Positions 33,690 through 41,706 of a stretch of 64,000 nucleotides of DNA are shown piece by piece. The translations under genes and the position numbers were made by a program. The DNA is from an uncultured Pseudomonadota bacterium (GTDB lineage: Bacteria; Pseudomonadota; Gammaproteobacteria; Steroidobacterales; Steroidobacteraceae), in assembly GCA_903832085.1 (NCBI GenBank), contig CAIKZZ010000001.1:62001-126000 (forward strand), in the 5' to 3' direction. Below the pieces are notes generated by a model. That model was given only the letters and a program-made list of their open reading frames with translations, did not search any database and was not told the DNA's origin. Positions within the stretch are counted from its first letter, which is position 1, and the number at the start of each line of letters is the position of its first letter.

Positions 33690-35207
33690 TCAGCCACTCA
33701 GAAAGCTGGTATACGCAGGATTGCTCGTTTCTTCCACATAATGAAATTTGAGCTCTCTTAAATGCATTAAGAAATCGGTTTCAGTATTTGTCGGGACCTG
33801 GATACCGGCCAACACTCGGCCGTAGTCTGATCCGTGATTCCTGTAGTGAAACAAACTGATATTCCAGCGACTACCGATGGCCTGAAGAAACCGCAGTAAC
33901 GCGCCTGGCCGCTCTGGAAACTCGAATCGAAATAAGCGCTCATTCTGTAGCCCCTGAGCCACGCCCCCAACCATGTAACGTGCGTGGAGTTTCGCAACCT
34001 CATTCGTACTCATGTCGATTACTGGAAAGCCTGCTTGCCGAATTTGACTTTCGACGAGTTCTTTTTCAGCAGCGCCACCTGATAGCGCGATACCGACGAA
34101 CATGTGCGCTTTAGTGGCATTAGCAAAGCGATAGTTGAATTCAGTAATGCTCCGAGACCCCAACGTCTCGCAGAAGTTCAAAAAACTCCCTGGTTTTTCA
34201 GGTATCTCCACTGCAAACAGCGCTTCCCTCTGTTGGCCTAAGTCAGCACGCTCAGCCACATGCCGCAGGCGATCAAAATTCATGTTGGCGCCGCAATTAA
34301 GAGTCACCACTGTTTTACCGATAGCGCCCTCACGGGTAACCCATTTTTTAAGACCAGCCACTGCAAGAGCGCCCGCTGGTTCCACAATGGATCTTGTATC
34401 CTCAAATATGTCTTGAATCGCTGCACAAATCTCGTCTGTTGTGACAAGAATTACCTCATCAACATATTTTCTTGCGAGACGAAATGGCTCTTGACCTACT
34501 CGTTTGACAGCAACTCCATCTGCGAAGATGCCTACGCGGTCAAGCGTAATCCGCTCACCAGCAGCCAGCGAGTCGTGCATACTCGCGGCGTCTTCTGGCT
34601 CAACTCCGATTATTTTAATCTCCGGTCTGAGCGCTTTTACGTAGCTCGCGATACCTGCAATTAGGCCCCCACCACCGATCGGAACAAAGATCGCATCAAT
34701 TGGTCCCGGATTCTGTTCAAGAATTTCCATAGCGATAGTGCCCTGCCCAGCGATAACCTGCACATCATCGAACGGATGGATGAACGTGAGGCCACTCTCA
34801 GCAGCTATGGTTTGAGCATGCTGGTTTGCGGCATCGTAATCGTCACCGACCAGCTCGATCTCGCCACCGAGTGCGCGTACAGCATCAACTTTTATCTGCG
34901 GGGTGGTACGAGGCATAACAACATGAGCGCGAATGCCGCGCCGTCCTGCTGCTAACGCGACCCCCTGAGCATGGTTACCAGCCGACGCGCAAATAACGCC
35001 GCGGGATGCTTCTTTGTTGGTTAGCGACGCAATTTTGTTTGATGCACCACGTAACTTAAAGGAAAATACGGGCTGTAGGTCTTCACGTTTAAACAACGTG
35101 TTGTTTTGTAAACGCTTTGATAGCCTGGGGGCCGGCTCAAGTGGTGACTTGATTGCGACCTCATAGACGTTCGCCTGACGTATCAACTCGACGTAATTAG
35201 TACTCAT
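33690..35207 (-). CDS. ilvA: threonine ammonia-lyase, biosynthetic
   Basis: IlvA deaminates threonine to 2-oxobutanoate, the first committed step to isoleucine. At 505 aa it is the long biosynthetic form. The PLP lysine is in 'FSFKLRGASNKI' (~50), the phosphate-binding Gly loop is 'PIGGGGLIAGIA', and two C-terminal ACT-like domains ('IPEKPGSFLNFCETLG', 'FPERPGALLRFLQAIG') provide isoleucine/valine feedback control. It heads an operon with a hydrolase and an MFS gene instead of other ilv genes; ilvB and ilvH lie 6 kb away. Confidence 0.97.
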   Translation of the reverse strand: MSTNYVELIRQANVYEVAIKSPLEPAPRLSKRLQNNTLFKREDLQPVFSFKLRGASNKIASLTNKEASRGVICASAGNHAQGVALAAGRRGIRAHVVMPRTTPQIKVDAVRALGGEIELVGDDYDAANQHAQTIAAESGLTFIHPFDDVQVIAGQGTIAMEILEQNPGPIDAIFVPIGGGGLIAGIASYVKALRPEIKIIGVEPEDAASMHDSLAAGERITLDRVGIFADGVAVKRVGQEPFRLARKYVDEVILVTTDEICAAIQDIFEDTRSIVEPAGALAVAGLKKWVTREGAIGKTVVTLNCGANMNFDRLRHVAERADLGQQREALFAVEIPEKPGSFLNFCETLGSRSITEFNYRFANATKAHMFVGIALSGGAAEKELVESQIRQAGFPVIDMSTNEVAKLHARYMVGGVAQGLQNERLFRFEFPERPGALLRFLQAIGSRWNISLFHYRNHGSDYGRVLAGIQVPTNTETDFLMHLRELKFHYVEETSNPAYTSFLSG

Positions 35208-35325
35208 AGGCGTATCTTGGGGGTAACGCGGCTAGAGCTGCAATACCGAACCTCCCTTGATCTCCTACAATCTGGATTTTTATGAGCAAATTGCTTAAGA
35301 AACCGCACGTAAGGTCGGCCTTCCT

Positions 35326-36048
35326 TTGTTAAAGATCGGCATTGATGTGGAATTTCGGCGCCCACAGCCGGCCCCCCAGCGGGTGGCGCTGCGGACGCTT
35401 GCGCTTGCGGCTGTAGCCTGCCGGGGCGCGCTCGAAAGGGACGGGCCCCAGGTGCAAGCGTATGAGCTGCACAGGCAAATACATCAGTGGCTTATCCAGG
35501 TGGGGGTTGATGGTGAATTCGAGGACGCGGAACGACAGTTATTTCTACAACCTCTAGGGACACTCTCAGATACGCAAAGGATGACTGCAGCGCTTCATGG
35601 CACAGCGACTGGCGTCCTTGGGTGGGGGCTGAAAGCCGTAGATTTGCCAGAGATTGACACTGAGGTCGATGTGCTTGCCGTCATCGATCAACTTGGCTGG
35701 CTAAATCCGCAAGCAGCTGGATTATTGAATACCTTGCGACTGCGGGCACGCACAGACATGGTGGCGCTCGCCGAACAACTAGAAGTGACTCAATGGTGGC
35801 TGGAGCACAGCGCTGCGGGCTCAAAGCCGGCTAGCCTTGCTCATTTTAAATCAGTGAGCGATAGCGCAAATGCTACAGGCATGCGTCTTGGCCCAGACGG
35901 AACCCCATGGATCGATGGCGCACCGCTAACACAGGCATCCAAAGAACGTGCACTGCAAATCACGCTGTCTGTGCGCACCCGGCGACGTGCCTTATTGTGG
36001 CTCTTAGGACAGGCAGAGCTCTATTCCACGATCGACACTGACCTTTAA
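35326..36048 (+). CDS. DUF4272 domain protein
   Basis: This is a ~240-aa protein matching the DUF4272 pattern ('RVALRTLALAAVACRGALE', 'LHGTATGVLGWGLKAVDLPE', 'RRRALLWLLGQAELYSTIDTDL'). The function is unknown. The tracked start is a TTG with a weak, distant AAGG. An ATG at 35282 in another frame begins 'MSKLLKKPHVRSAFL', which resembles the N-terminus usual for the family, so a frameshift (biological or sequencing) near 35320-35330 is possible. It is divergent from ilvA. Confidence 0.75.
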   Translation: MLKIGIDVEFRRPQPAPQRVALRTLALAAVACRGALERDGPQVQAYELHRQIHQWLIQVGVDGEFEDAERQLFLQPLGTLSDTQRMTAALHGTATGVLGWGLKAVDLPEIDTEVDVLAVIDQLGWLNPQAAGLLNTLRLRARTDMVALAEQLEVTQWWLEHSAAGSKPASLAHFKSVSDSANATGMRLGPDGTPWIDGAPLTQASKERALQITLSVRTRRRALLWLLGQAELYSTIDTDL

Positions 36049-36071
36049 GTTAAGCCCATGCCAACAGACAG

Positions 36072-36671
36072 TTAATCGAGTAGCTGCCGAATAGCCTTGA
36101 GAATTGCTTTCGTTGGCGATTCGATCTGCGCACGAGTTACATCGCGCACCTCGCTAACAACGCTAGACAGCGCCACACTGGTGTCGACAACTCGCCGGCT
36201 CGGGGTGGTCAGTGTTTGTTGGGCGGATGGACCCACAATCGATGCGCCAGATTCCAAACCTAGACATAGGGCTTTACGTACCAAATTGGGCCTTTGACGC
36301 GCGATCTCGATTGCAAGCATGGCTCCATGCCCCACGCCGATCAGATCAATTCGATACAAGCATAGATCCTCAAATAACCGGATCAGAATCGCCACACTAT
36401 CTGCGAAGCCTGCGCTCGCAGATAGCTTATCAGACGCGCCATAACCCGGTAAATCCACTGCATAAACAGATCGATCTGCAGCCATCACCGGTAAAAACTG
36501 ACCGAACATCCGGCTGGAGCACCCGTGATCATGAAGACAGATTAAGGGCAGCGGCTCATCAAATCCACCCGTATGCGGCAAGGCCGAACTCAAGTGAAGC
36601 TGGCCATACTTGAATTCGACATAGCTGCGCCTAAGACGGGCGGCATTCACTAAGTGGGCTGCTTCTTGCAT
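36072..36671 (-). CDS. alpha/beta-hydrolase-like protein lacking the nucleophile
   Basis: This is a 199-aa protein that aligns with the first two thirds of an alpha/beta hydrolase: 'LICLHDHGCSSRMFGQFLP' (oxyanion loop), 'VYAVDLPGYGASDK', and an elbow reading 'IGVGHGA' where active enzymes have G-x-S-x-G. The nucleophilic Ser is replaced by Gly, and the usual C-terminal Asp/His segment is missing; the protein ends after 'ILKAIRQLLD'. It may be a non-catalytic relative or a decaying gene. The ribosome binding site is AGGA-like before the ATG. Confidence 0.65.
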   Translation of the reverse strand: MQEAAHLVNAARLRRSYVEFKYGQLHLSSALPHTGGFDEPLPLICLHDHGCSSRMFGQFLPVMAADRSVYAVDLPGYGASDKLSASAGFADSVAILIRLFEDLCLYRIDLIGVGHGAMLAIEIARQRPNLVRKALCLGLESGASIVGPSAQQTLTTPSRRVVDTSVALSSVVSEVRDVTRAQIESPTKAILKAIRQLLD

Positions 36672-36968
36672 AGAGATCCTAATGCCATTTTTTACAAAGC
36701 TCGTCAGGCTTCTCTATGGGGCGCTAACGGCAACGCCATAGAAACCCTGGGTGGCTTGCAGTTTAGTCGAGTTATTTTTTCTGTGCGCAATGCGCGACTG
36801 AGATTTTCTAAAGTCAGACGTAGGCCACATTTTGTGTGCCGAGTCGCACTCAATAGTTAAACCAAATGCGCCGCGCCGGGTAGTTATTGTTAATAGCGCG
36901 CTGGCTGTTTACATAATACGCAAGAAAAACGGAGATTATCCAATCAGCATCGTCGCGTGGATACCCTG
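36672..36968. other. gene-free gap
   Basis: This gap of about 297 bases lies between msrB and the degenerate hydrolase gene, both leftward. The 68-codon ORF starting at 36654 overlaps the hydrolase start, has no ribosome binding site and is not called. A short GCGCA/TGCGC self-complementary stretch near 36786 is the only structure I noticed. Confidence 0.4.
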
Positions 36969-37376
36969 CTAGGTCTCAGATTTTTCAAACACTAACACTG
37001 TCCCATTGATACAAAACCGTAATCCTGTTGGTCGTGGCCCGTCTGGAAATACGTGTCCCAAATGGCCATCGCAGCGAGCACAGACAACTTCGGTTCGCTC
37101 CATCCCATGGCTATGATCAGTATGGGTGGCGATAGCGTCAGCTACTGGGGCAAAAAAACTCGGCCACCCTGTTCCACTGTTAAACTTTGTATCCGAGGTA
37201 AATAAGTGGCTACCACAGCCGGCGCACCGGTAAGCCCCTGTGCGATACTCCTTATCGAGTGGACTCGATCGTGGCGGTTCGGTGCCACGTTCTTTCAATA
37301 CCCGCTGCTGCTCTGGTGTTAAAATCATGCACCAGTCTGCAGATGCGGAATCTAGGTCTTGTTTATCGTCTGCCAT
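36969..37376 (-). CDS. msrB: peptide-methionine (R)-S-oxide reductase
   Basis: MsrB repairs the R-epimer of oxidised methionine in proteins. The 135-aa protein has the structural zinc cysteines ('CAGCGSHLF', '[12 protein letters not shown]') and the catalytic Cys in '[10 protein letters not shown]'. The family core 'TGWPSFF' is present. No msrA is adjacent. No signal peptide is visible, so it is cytoplasmic. It is divergent from the M23 peptidase gene, which starts about 35 bases away. Confidence 0.96.
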   Translation of the reverse strand: MADDKQDLDSASADWCMILTPEQQRVLKERGTEPPRSSPLDKEYRTGAYRCAGCGSHLFTSDTKFNSGTGWPSFFAPVADAIATHTDHSHGMERTEVVCARCDGHLGHVFPDGPRPTGLRFCINGTVLVFEKSET

Positions 37377-37411
37377 AACTCACCATTACCGCGTTGCTTC
37401 GCCAAACGTAT

Positions 37412-38275
37412 ATGTTACACGCCCACACGGATTTTGCCTGCCGCCTAGCTGCACTGCTCGGGCTCTTGTGCCCACTACTAGGCAGTGCAGCTACCACAGT
37501 AGGGTTACCACAGCCACGCTTGGTGCCTGGTGGTATCGCTGTGATTGCGGTAGGCCCAAGCAGTGCGGCGGCTCCTGAAGTATTTCAAGACGGGCATCGA
37601 GTATTAGTCGTTGATGCTGATTCGCAATGGCAGGCGATTGTTGGATTACCCTTATCGCTAGAGCCAGGCGAACAATTCGTAGAGGTGCGCCGCGGAGGCA
37701 GTGACAAAGAAAAACGCAGCCTCGTTATTGAAAGCAAACCTTATGCTACTCAAGCTCTTACGGTCGAACCTAAGCACGTTGATCTGTCGAAAAAAGATCT
37801 TGCCCGCTATAACAAAGAAAGCAAGCGCCTTGCTGAGCTGTTCAGTAATTTTACAGCGAAGCCACCACCCACTCTGGCCTTTGGCGCACCCGTCGATGGC
37901 TTGCGCTCAAGCTCCTTTGGTCTACGCCGGGTATTTAATGGGCAGTCACGCAATCCCCATACCGGCATGGATATTGCGGCAGCAACGGGCACGCCAGTCG
38001 CCGCCGCCGCCGCAGGCATCGTCATTGAAGCGAGCAATTATTTCTTTAACGGCAACACAGTCATCATCGACCATGGGCAAGGTCTTATCAGTCTGTACTG
38101 CCATCTGAGCCGCATTAATGTCAGTGCTGGGCAACACATGAGTCAGGGGCAGAATCTTGGCCTGGTGGGGGCAACTGGTCGCGTGACAGGACCGCACTTG
38201 CATTTCAGCGTCATGCTTAATCACGCATGGGTGGACCCGGAACTTTTTTTACCCGCCGCTTCAAATACTGAGTAA
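37412..38275 (+). CDS. secreted M23-family peptidoglycan endopeptidase
   Basis: This is a zinc metallopeptidase (LytM/M23) acting on peptidoglycan cross-links in the periplasm. The start at the ATG 37412 puts a signal peptide first ('CRLAALLGLLCPLLGSAAT'). The C-terminal M23 domain has 'SSFGLRRVFNGQSRNPHTGMD' (zinc His and Asp) and 'ATGRVTGPHLHFSVML' (H-x-H), so it looks catalytically complete. An N-terminal beta domain (~25-120) is probably regulatory. The length is ~287 aa. It converges with the S1/P1 nuclease gene. Confidence 0.93.
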   Translation: MLHAHTDFACRLAALLGLLCPLLGSAATTVGLPQPRLVPGGIAVIAVGPSSAAAPEVFQDGHRVLVVDADSQWQAIVGLPLSLEPGEQFVEVRRGGSDKEKRSLVIESKPYATQALTVEPKHVDLSKKDLARYNKESKRLAELFSNFTAKPPPTLAFGAPVDGLRSSSFGLRRVFNGQSRNPHTGMDIAAATGTPVAAAAAGIVIEASNYFFNGNTVIIDHGQGLISLYCHLSRINVSAGQHMSQGQNLGLVGATGRVTGPHLHFSVMLNHAWVDPELFLPAASNTE

Positions 38276-38285
38276 GGCTCCCTAA

Positions 38286-39128
38286 TCAGCGCAAATTGTC
38301 GCGCAATACGTAGGCTAGCCGAGCACCAGCACGCAATAACTGTTGCTTAACTAATATCACTGCCGACTGCTGATACTCGGGGGTCAATGCCAGCGCCCCA
38401 TTATTTGACTCCCCACAACGAAAGTTCGGCAGCTGACCATAGACCTGCCGCTGAGCCAAGCCATAGGACTCCTCGAGCCAGTCATTTATGGCGAATGACC
38501 CCGTCTTTAGCTGCTTTTTGTCATCACTCACCAGCTGCTCTGCGAACTGTTGAGTACTATGTCCGGCCATTGCCAGCACTACAAAATCGCTATCCCAGAC
38601 GCTATGTAACTTGTGCTCAGCCCGATGTCCTGGCAGCACAACGATAACCTCATTGCCTCCTCGATCATGATTATTGGCGGCATGTAGTGGCTGATGGACA
38701 TCCGCGACAAGATGCACAATGACCCGCAACGAAAAAAGGCGCTGCTCTTTGGATGCTCCGTGATCTTTCAAAACCGCAAGGTTTGCATCATACGCTCGTG
38801 AAGCGCATTGGCCGTCTTTACAGTACTGCTCAAGAGCCACTGATGGTCCACAGATTGGTCGATCATTGTAGTGCCAGTGCTCGGAACCAGGAACTGTGTG
38901 CTTAAGCGCCAAGCGCTCGTGGTCTAACCAAAGGCCCACGGAGTCTAACTGCTCACCATCAGTTAGCTGCGCAATTGCCCGCAATGTTTGCTTGTCCAGC
39001 AACTGCTCGGCAACAGCCCCTACAACTTGGTGTCCTTGCTGTCCCCATCCAAACGCTGGTATCGCAGCGAGTAGTGCAATAGCAGCACATAAAACCCGGA
39101 TTGCTCTGCGAGCATTATGTGAGCGCAT
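38286..39128 (-). CDS. S1/P1 nuclease family protein
   Basis: This is a zinc-dependent single-strand nuclease/3'-nucleotidase of the S1/P1 family, secreted by the signal peptide 'VLCAAIALLAAIPAFG'. After cleavage the mature N-terminus would be 'WGQQGHQVVG', whose Trp is a zinc ligand in the family. Other ligands lie in 'SEHWHYNDR', 'VIVHLVADVHQPLHA' and 'HDRGGNE'. The length of 280 aa is normal. It is 9 bases downstream of gloA on the same strand and probably co-transcribed with it. Confidence 0.93.
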   Translation of the reverse strand: MRSHNARRAIRVLCAAIALLAAIPAFGWGQQGHQVVGAVAEQLLDKQTLRAIAQLTDGEQLDSVGLWLDHERLALKHTVPGSEHWHYNDRPICGPSVALEQYCKDGQCASRAYDANLAVLKDHGASKEQRLFSLRVIVHLVADVHQPLHAANNHDRGGNEVIVVLPGHRAEHKLHSVWDSDFVVLAMAGHSTQQFAEQLVSDDKKQLKTGSFAINDWLEESYGLAQRQVYGQLPNFRCGESNNGALALTPEYQQSAVILVKQQLLRAGARLAYVLRDNLR

Positions 39129-39137
39129 TGACTATGC

Positions 39138-39557
39138 CTACCATTGCCCCGTATTTACCATCGACTTCCATGGCTCTGCTAAGGGGAGCGCTGCGCCCTG
39201 CTGCAGCAGCTCAATCGAAATATTATCGGGGGACCGAATGAATGCCATTCGGCCATCACGCGGCGGTCTATTTATAATGACGCCAGCATCCATCAGCTTT
39301 TGGCAGGTTGTATAAATATTAGTGACTTCATACGCCAGATGACCAAACGCGCGTCCGATACCATATATCTCCGGATCCCAGTTATACGTTAGCTCCACAT
39401 GGACATCGGGATTTTCCGGTGCTCCCAGATAAACGAGGGTGAAGCGGCCCGCCTCACTTTCGTAACGCTTTATCTCCGCCAATCCAAGTTTGTTGCAATA
39501 AAAATCAAGCGACGCCGTAAGGTCAGAAACCCTAACCATCGTGTGCAAAAATTTCAT
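39138..39557 (-). CDS. gloA: lactoylglutathione lyase (glyoxalase I)
   Basis: GloA converts the methylglyoxal-glutathione hemithioacetal to S-lactoylglutathione. The 139-aa length and the sequence '[20 protein letters not shown]' are typical. Metal ligands are the first His ('LHTMVRV'), Glu in 'VHVELTYNW', His in 'AFGHLAYEV' and Glu in 'ISIELLQQG'. 'NDPEIY'-like '[20 protein letters not shown]' is the characteristic core. Glutathione supply is plausible from gshA in this window. Confidence 0.94.
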   Translation of the reverse strand: MKFLHTMVRVSDLTASLDFYCNKLGLAEIKRYESEAGRFTLVYLGAPENPDVHVELTYNWDPEIYGIGRAFGHLAYEVTNIYTTCQKLMDAGVIINRPPRDGRMAFIRSPDNISIELLQQGAALPLAEPWKSMVNTGQW

Positions 39558-39667
39558 AAAAGTCTCCGAACTGTAACTGGTCTACTCTTGCCATTGTATC
39601 GCAGGTACCGCCTGTTACTAGCGCCTTATGGTAGGCTGGCACTACAGTTCTTAAGAGACCTTAAAGC

Positions 39668-40444
39668 ATGACAGCGGCATCACAAACAGCGCGACACATC
39701 GTAAGAGCCGCGTTTGTAATCACTCTCACGATGGTCAGTGCCTGCGCTGTGTCGCCCGCCTCGCCATCATTAAGCGTACAACAAGGCGAGGAAATCCTTG
39801 CGGAACTGAAAGATTTACGTCAATTAGTTGGTGACCTTCGCCAAGAGCAGCACGCTGCGCAACAAGCCAATGTCTCTCCATCAATTGAAATCAAAGATTC
39901 AGGCGCAAATGCGCTCGGCTCACCCACCGCGCAAGCGGTGCTCGTTGAGTACACAGACTATCAGTGCCCATTCTGCAAGCGCTTCCATGACGAGACGCTG
40001 CCGGAGCTCAAAAAGCGATACATCGATACTGGCAAACTGCGCTACGAAGTGCGGGACATGCCACTGTCATTTCATCCGTTTGCGATGTCTGCCGCGATTG
40101 CTGCCTACTGTAGTGGCCAACAAGATCAGTTTTGGCCAGTACATGAAGCGCTTTTTCAATCGCAGGTGGCACTCTCTGCGGCAAAGGTTAGACAAATAGC
40201 AATCGGTTTTGGTGTCAATGCAGCTCAGTTTGATGCCTGCATCGCCAACTCAGCTTCTCGACAATACGTTGAGAACAATATTGCTGAGGCGACACGTATT
40301 GGCATCAATGGAACGCCTGGCTTTATTTTAGCGAAGAAAGGTGACGGTAGCCTTGCTGGAACACTCATCCTCGGAGCACAACCAATCACCGTCTTTATTG
40401 CTAAAGTTGACGATATTCTAGCCGCGGCATCCCCAAAACGGTAA
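39668..40444 (+). CDS. DsbA-family thioredoxin-fold lipoprotein
   Basis: This is a 258-aa protein with a lipobox-like 'TMVSAC' after a hydrophobic N-terminus, so probably a periplasmic lipoprotein. A short coiled segment ('EILAELKDLRQLVGDLRQEQ') is followed by a thioredoxin fold with active site 'DYQCPFCKRFH' and cis-Pro segment 'INGTPGFIL'. It resembles DsbA/DsbG-type (Thioredoxin_4) oxidoreductases. The partner and substrate are unknown. It ends two bases from the convergent chrA gene. Confidence 0.9.
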   Translation: MTAASQTARHIVRAAFVITLTMVSACAVSPASPSLSVQQGEEILAELKDLRQLVGDLRQEQHAAQQANVSPSIEIKDSGANALGSPTAQAVLVEYTDYQCPFCKRFHDETLPELKKRYIDTGKLRYEVRDMPLSFHPFAMSAAIAAYCSGQQDQFWPVHEALFQSQVALSAAKVRQIAIGFGVNAAQFDACIANSASRQYVENNIAEATRIGINGTPGFILAKKGDGSLAGTLILGAQPITVFIAKVDDILAAASPKR

Positions 40445-40446
40445 GC

Positions 40447-41700
40447 CTAGTGGTGCAGAACCTCCCTTAAAAACCATTCTGCGATTGGAGCTAAAAACCA
40501 AAGCCACCCCAGATGGACCTTATTAGCTATAGCGGCAAGCGCTGCTAGGGAGATGAGACACTGGATCCAATCTGGATGCCCGAGGCCTGCGGAAAAAAGC
40601 ACGCTCGACGTCACAGTAAGTGCAAAACTCGCAATGACTCCGACGACGCTCGCCGTTACCATGCTCAGCGCGTACTCTAGTCGATGATTACCAAAGAACT
40701 CTCTGATACGTGGCGCGCCAAAAAGAACAAGTACGAACGACGGCAAAAATACTCCCCATGCCACCAGGCAGGCGGTGAGCAATGCTGCGGAAAATGGCGC
40801 CATTGATCCTGGGTTGTTCCAGCCGATGATGAATCCGTAAAACTGCAACACCAACATCAAAGGCCCAGGAGTAGTCTCCGCAAGCGCAAGCCCCGCGATG
40901 ACCTGTGACTCGCTGATCCAATGTAGAGTTGCACTAAGCTCATGATTGATATAGCCAAGTATTGAGTAGGCACCGCCAAAGGTGACAACCGCAGCAAGCG
41001 AAAATGTATGGTAGACCTGCGCAAATAAGAGTGCCCTTGGACTGCTTTTTAAGAGCACCAATGGCAACAGCCATAGAGCGAGGCCACCGCCGAGCACTCC
41101 AGCGCCCGTGCGCCAGTCAATACTGTGACGACGCCGATGCATCTGCTGCTGACACGGCCGTGCCAACAGATAAGTAACCAGAAATATTGCCGTGACCACC
41201 AGCGGAAATGGCAAGCCGACTAGTGCTACACCAATGAAGGCGCCTACGGCGACAAGGCCGAAGCTTGTTGTGGTCAATGTGCGCCTGGCAAAGCGTGAAA
41301 CTGCATCCATCAGTAAGGCAACAACCACCGCTTTCATACCCGCGGCCACTAAGACCACGGCAGGATGCGCTCCAAAAATCACAAAACCAAACGACAGAAC
41401 GAGCAACAGCAATGATCCAGGCAGCAGGAAGAGCAGGCCCATGGCCAATCCCCCACAAACGCCACGCAACCGCCAACCCATATAGATAACTAACTGCAGT
41501 GCCTCAGGACCGGGCAGTAGCATGCAGAAATTTAATGCTTGGGCGAAATCCTGTGCGTTTACCCACCGTTTTTCGTCAACTAAATCGCGATACAGTATGC
41601 CGATTTGTGCGGCAGGCCCACCAAAAGACACGCATCCAAAATGCAAGCCATAACGTAAAACAGCAGACCAAGTTGGAACTGTGAGCGGTTGCTCTGACAC
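40447..41700 (-). CDS. chrA: chromate transporter, long-chain ChrA type
   Basis: This is a 417-aa membrane protein of the CHR family, which exports chromate in exchange for other anions. Two homologous halves are present, each with the CHR core ('FGCVSFGGPAAQIGIL' and 'LAAVVTFGGAYSILGYI') and a 'PGP'-type motif ('MLLPGPEAL', 'ETTPGPLML'). The start is GTG, with only 6 bases after the ilvB stop, so it is probably read through from ilvB. Chromate specificity is a family assignment; many members are untested. Confidence 0.93.
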   Translation of the reverse strand: MSEQPLTVPTWSAVLRYGLHFGCVSFGGPAAQIGILYRDLVDEKRWVNAQDFAQALNFCMLLPGPEALQLVIYMGWRLRGVCGGLAMGLLFLLPGSLLLLVLSFGFVIFGAHPAVVLVAAGMKAVVVALLMDAVSRFARRTLTTTSFGLVAVGAFIGVALVGLPFPLVVTAIFLVTYLLARPCQQQMHRRRHSIDWRTGAGVLGGGLALWLLPLVLLKSSPRALLFAQVYHTFSLAAVVTFGGAYSILGYINHELSATLHWISESQVIAGLALAETTPGPLMLVLQFYGFIIGWNNPGSMAPFSAALLTACLVAWGVFLPSFVLVLFGAPRIREFFGNHRLEYALSMVTASVVGVIASFALTVTSSVLFSAGLGHPDWIQCLISLAALAAIANKVHLGWLWFLAPIAEWFLREVLHH

Positions 41701-41706
41701 AAAAAC

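Noticed and set aside
36654-36860. 68-aa rightward ORF
   Set aside because: Overlaps the start of the degenerate hydrolase gene, with no translation signal or natural composition.
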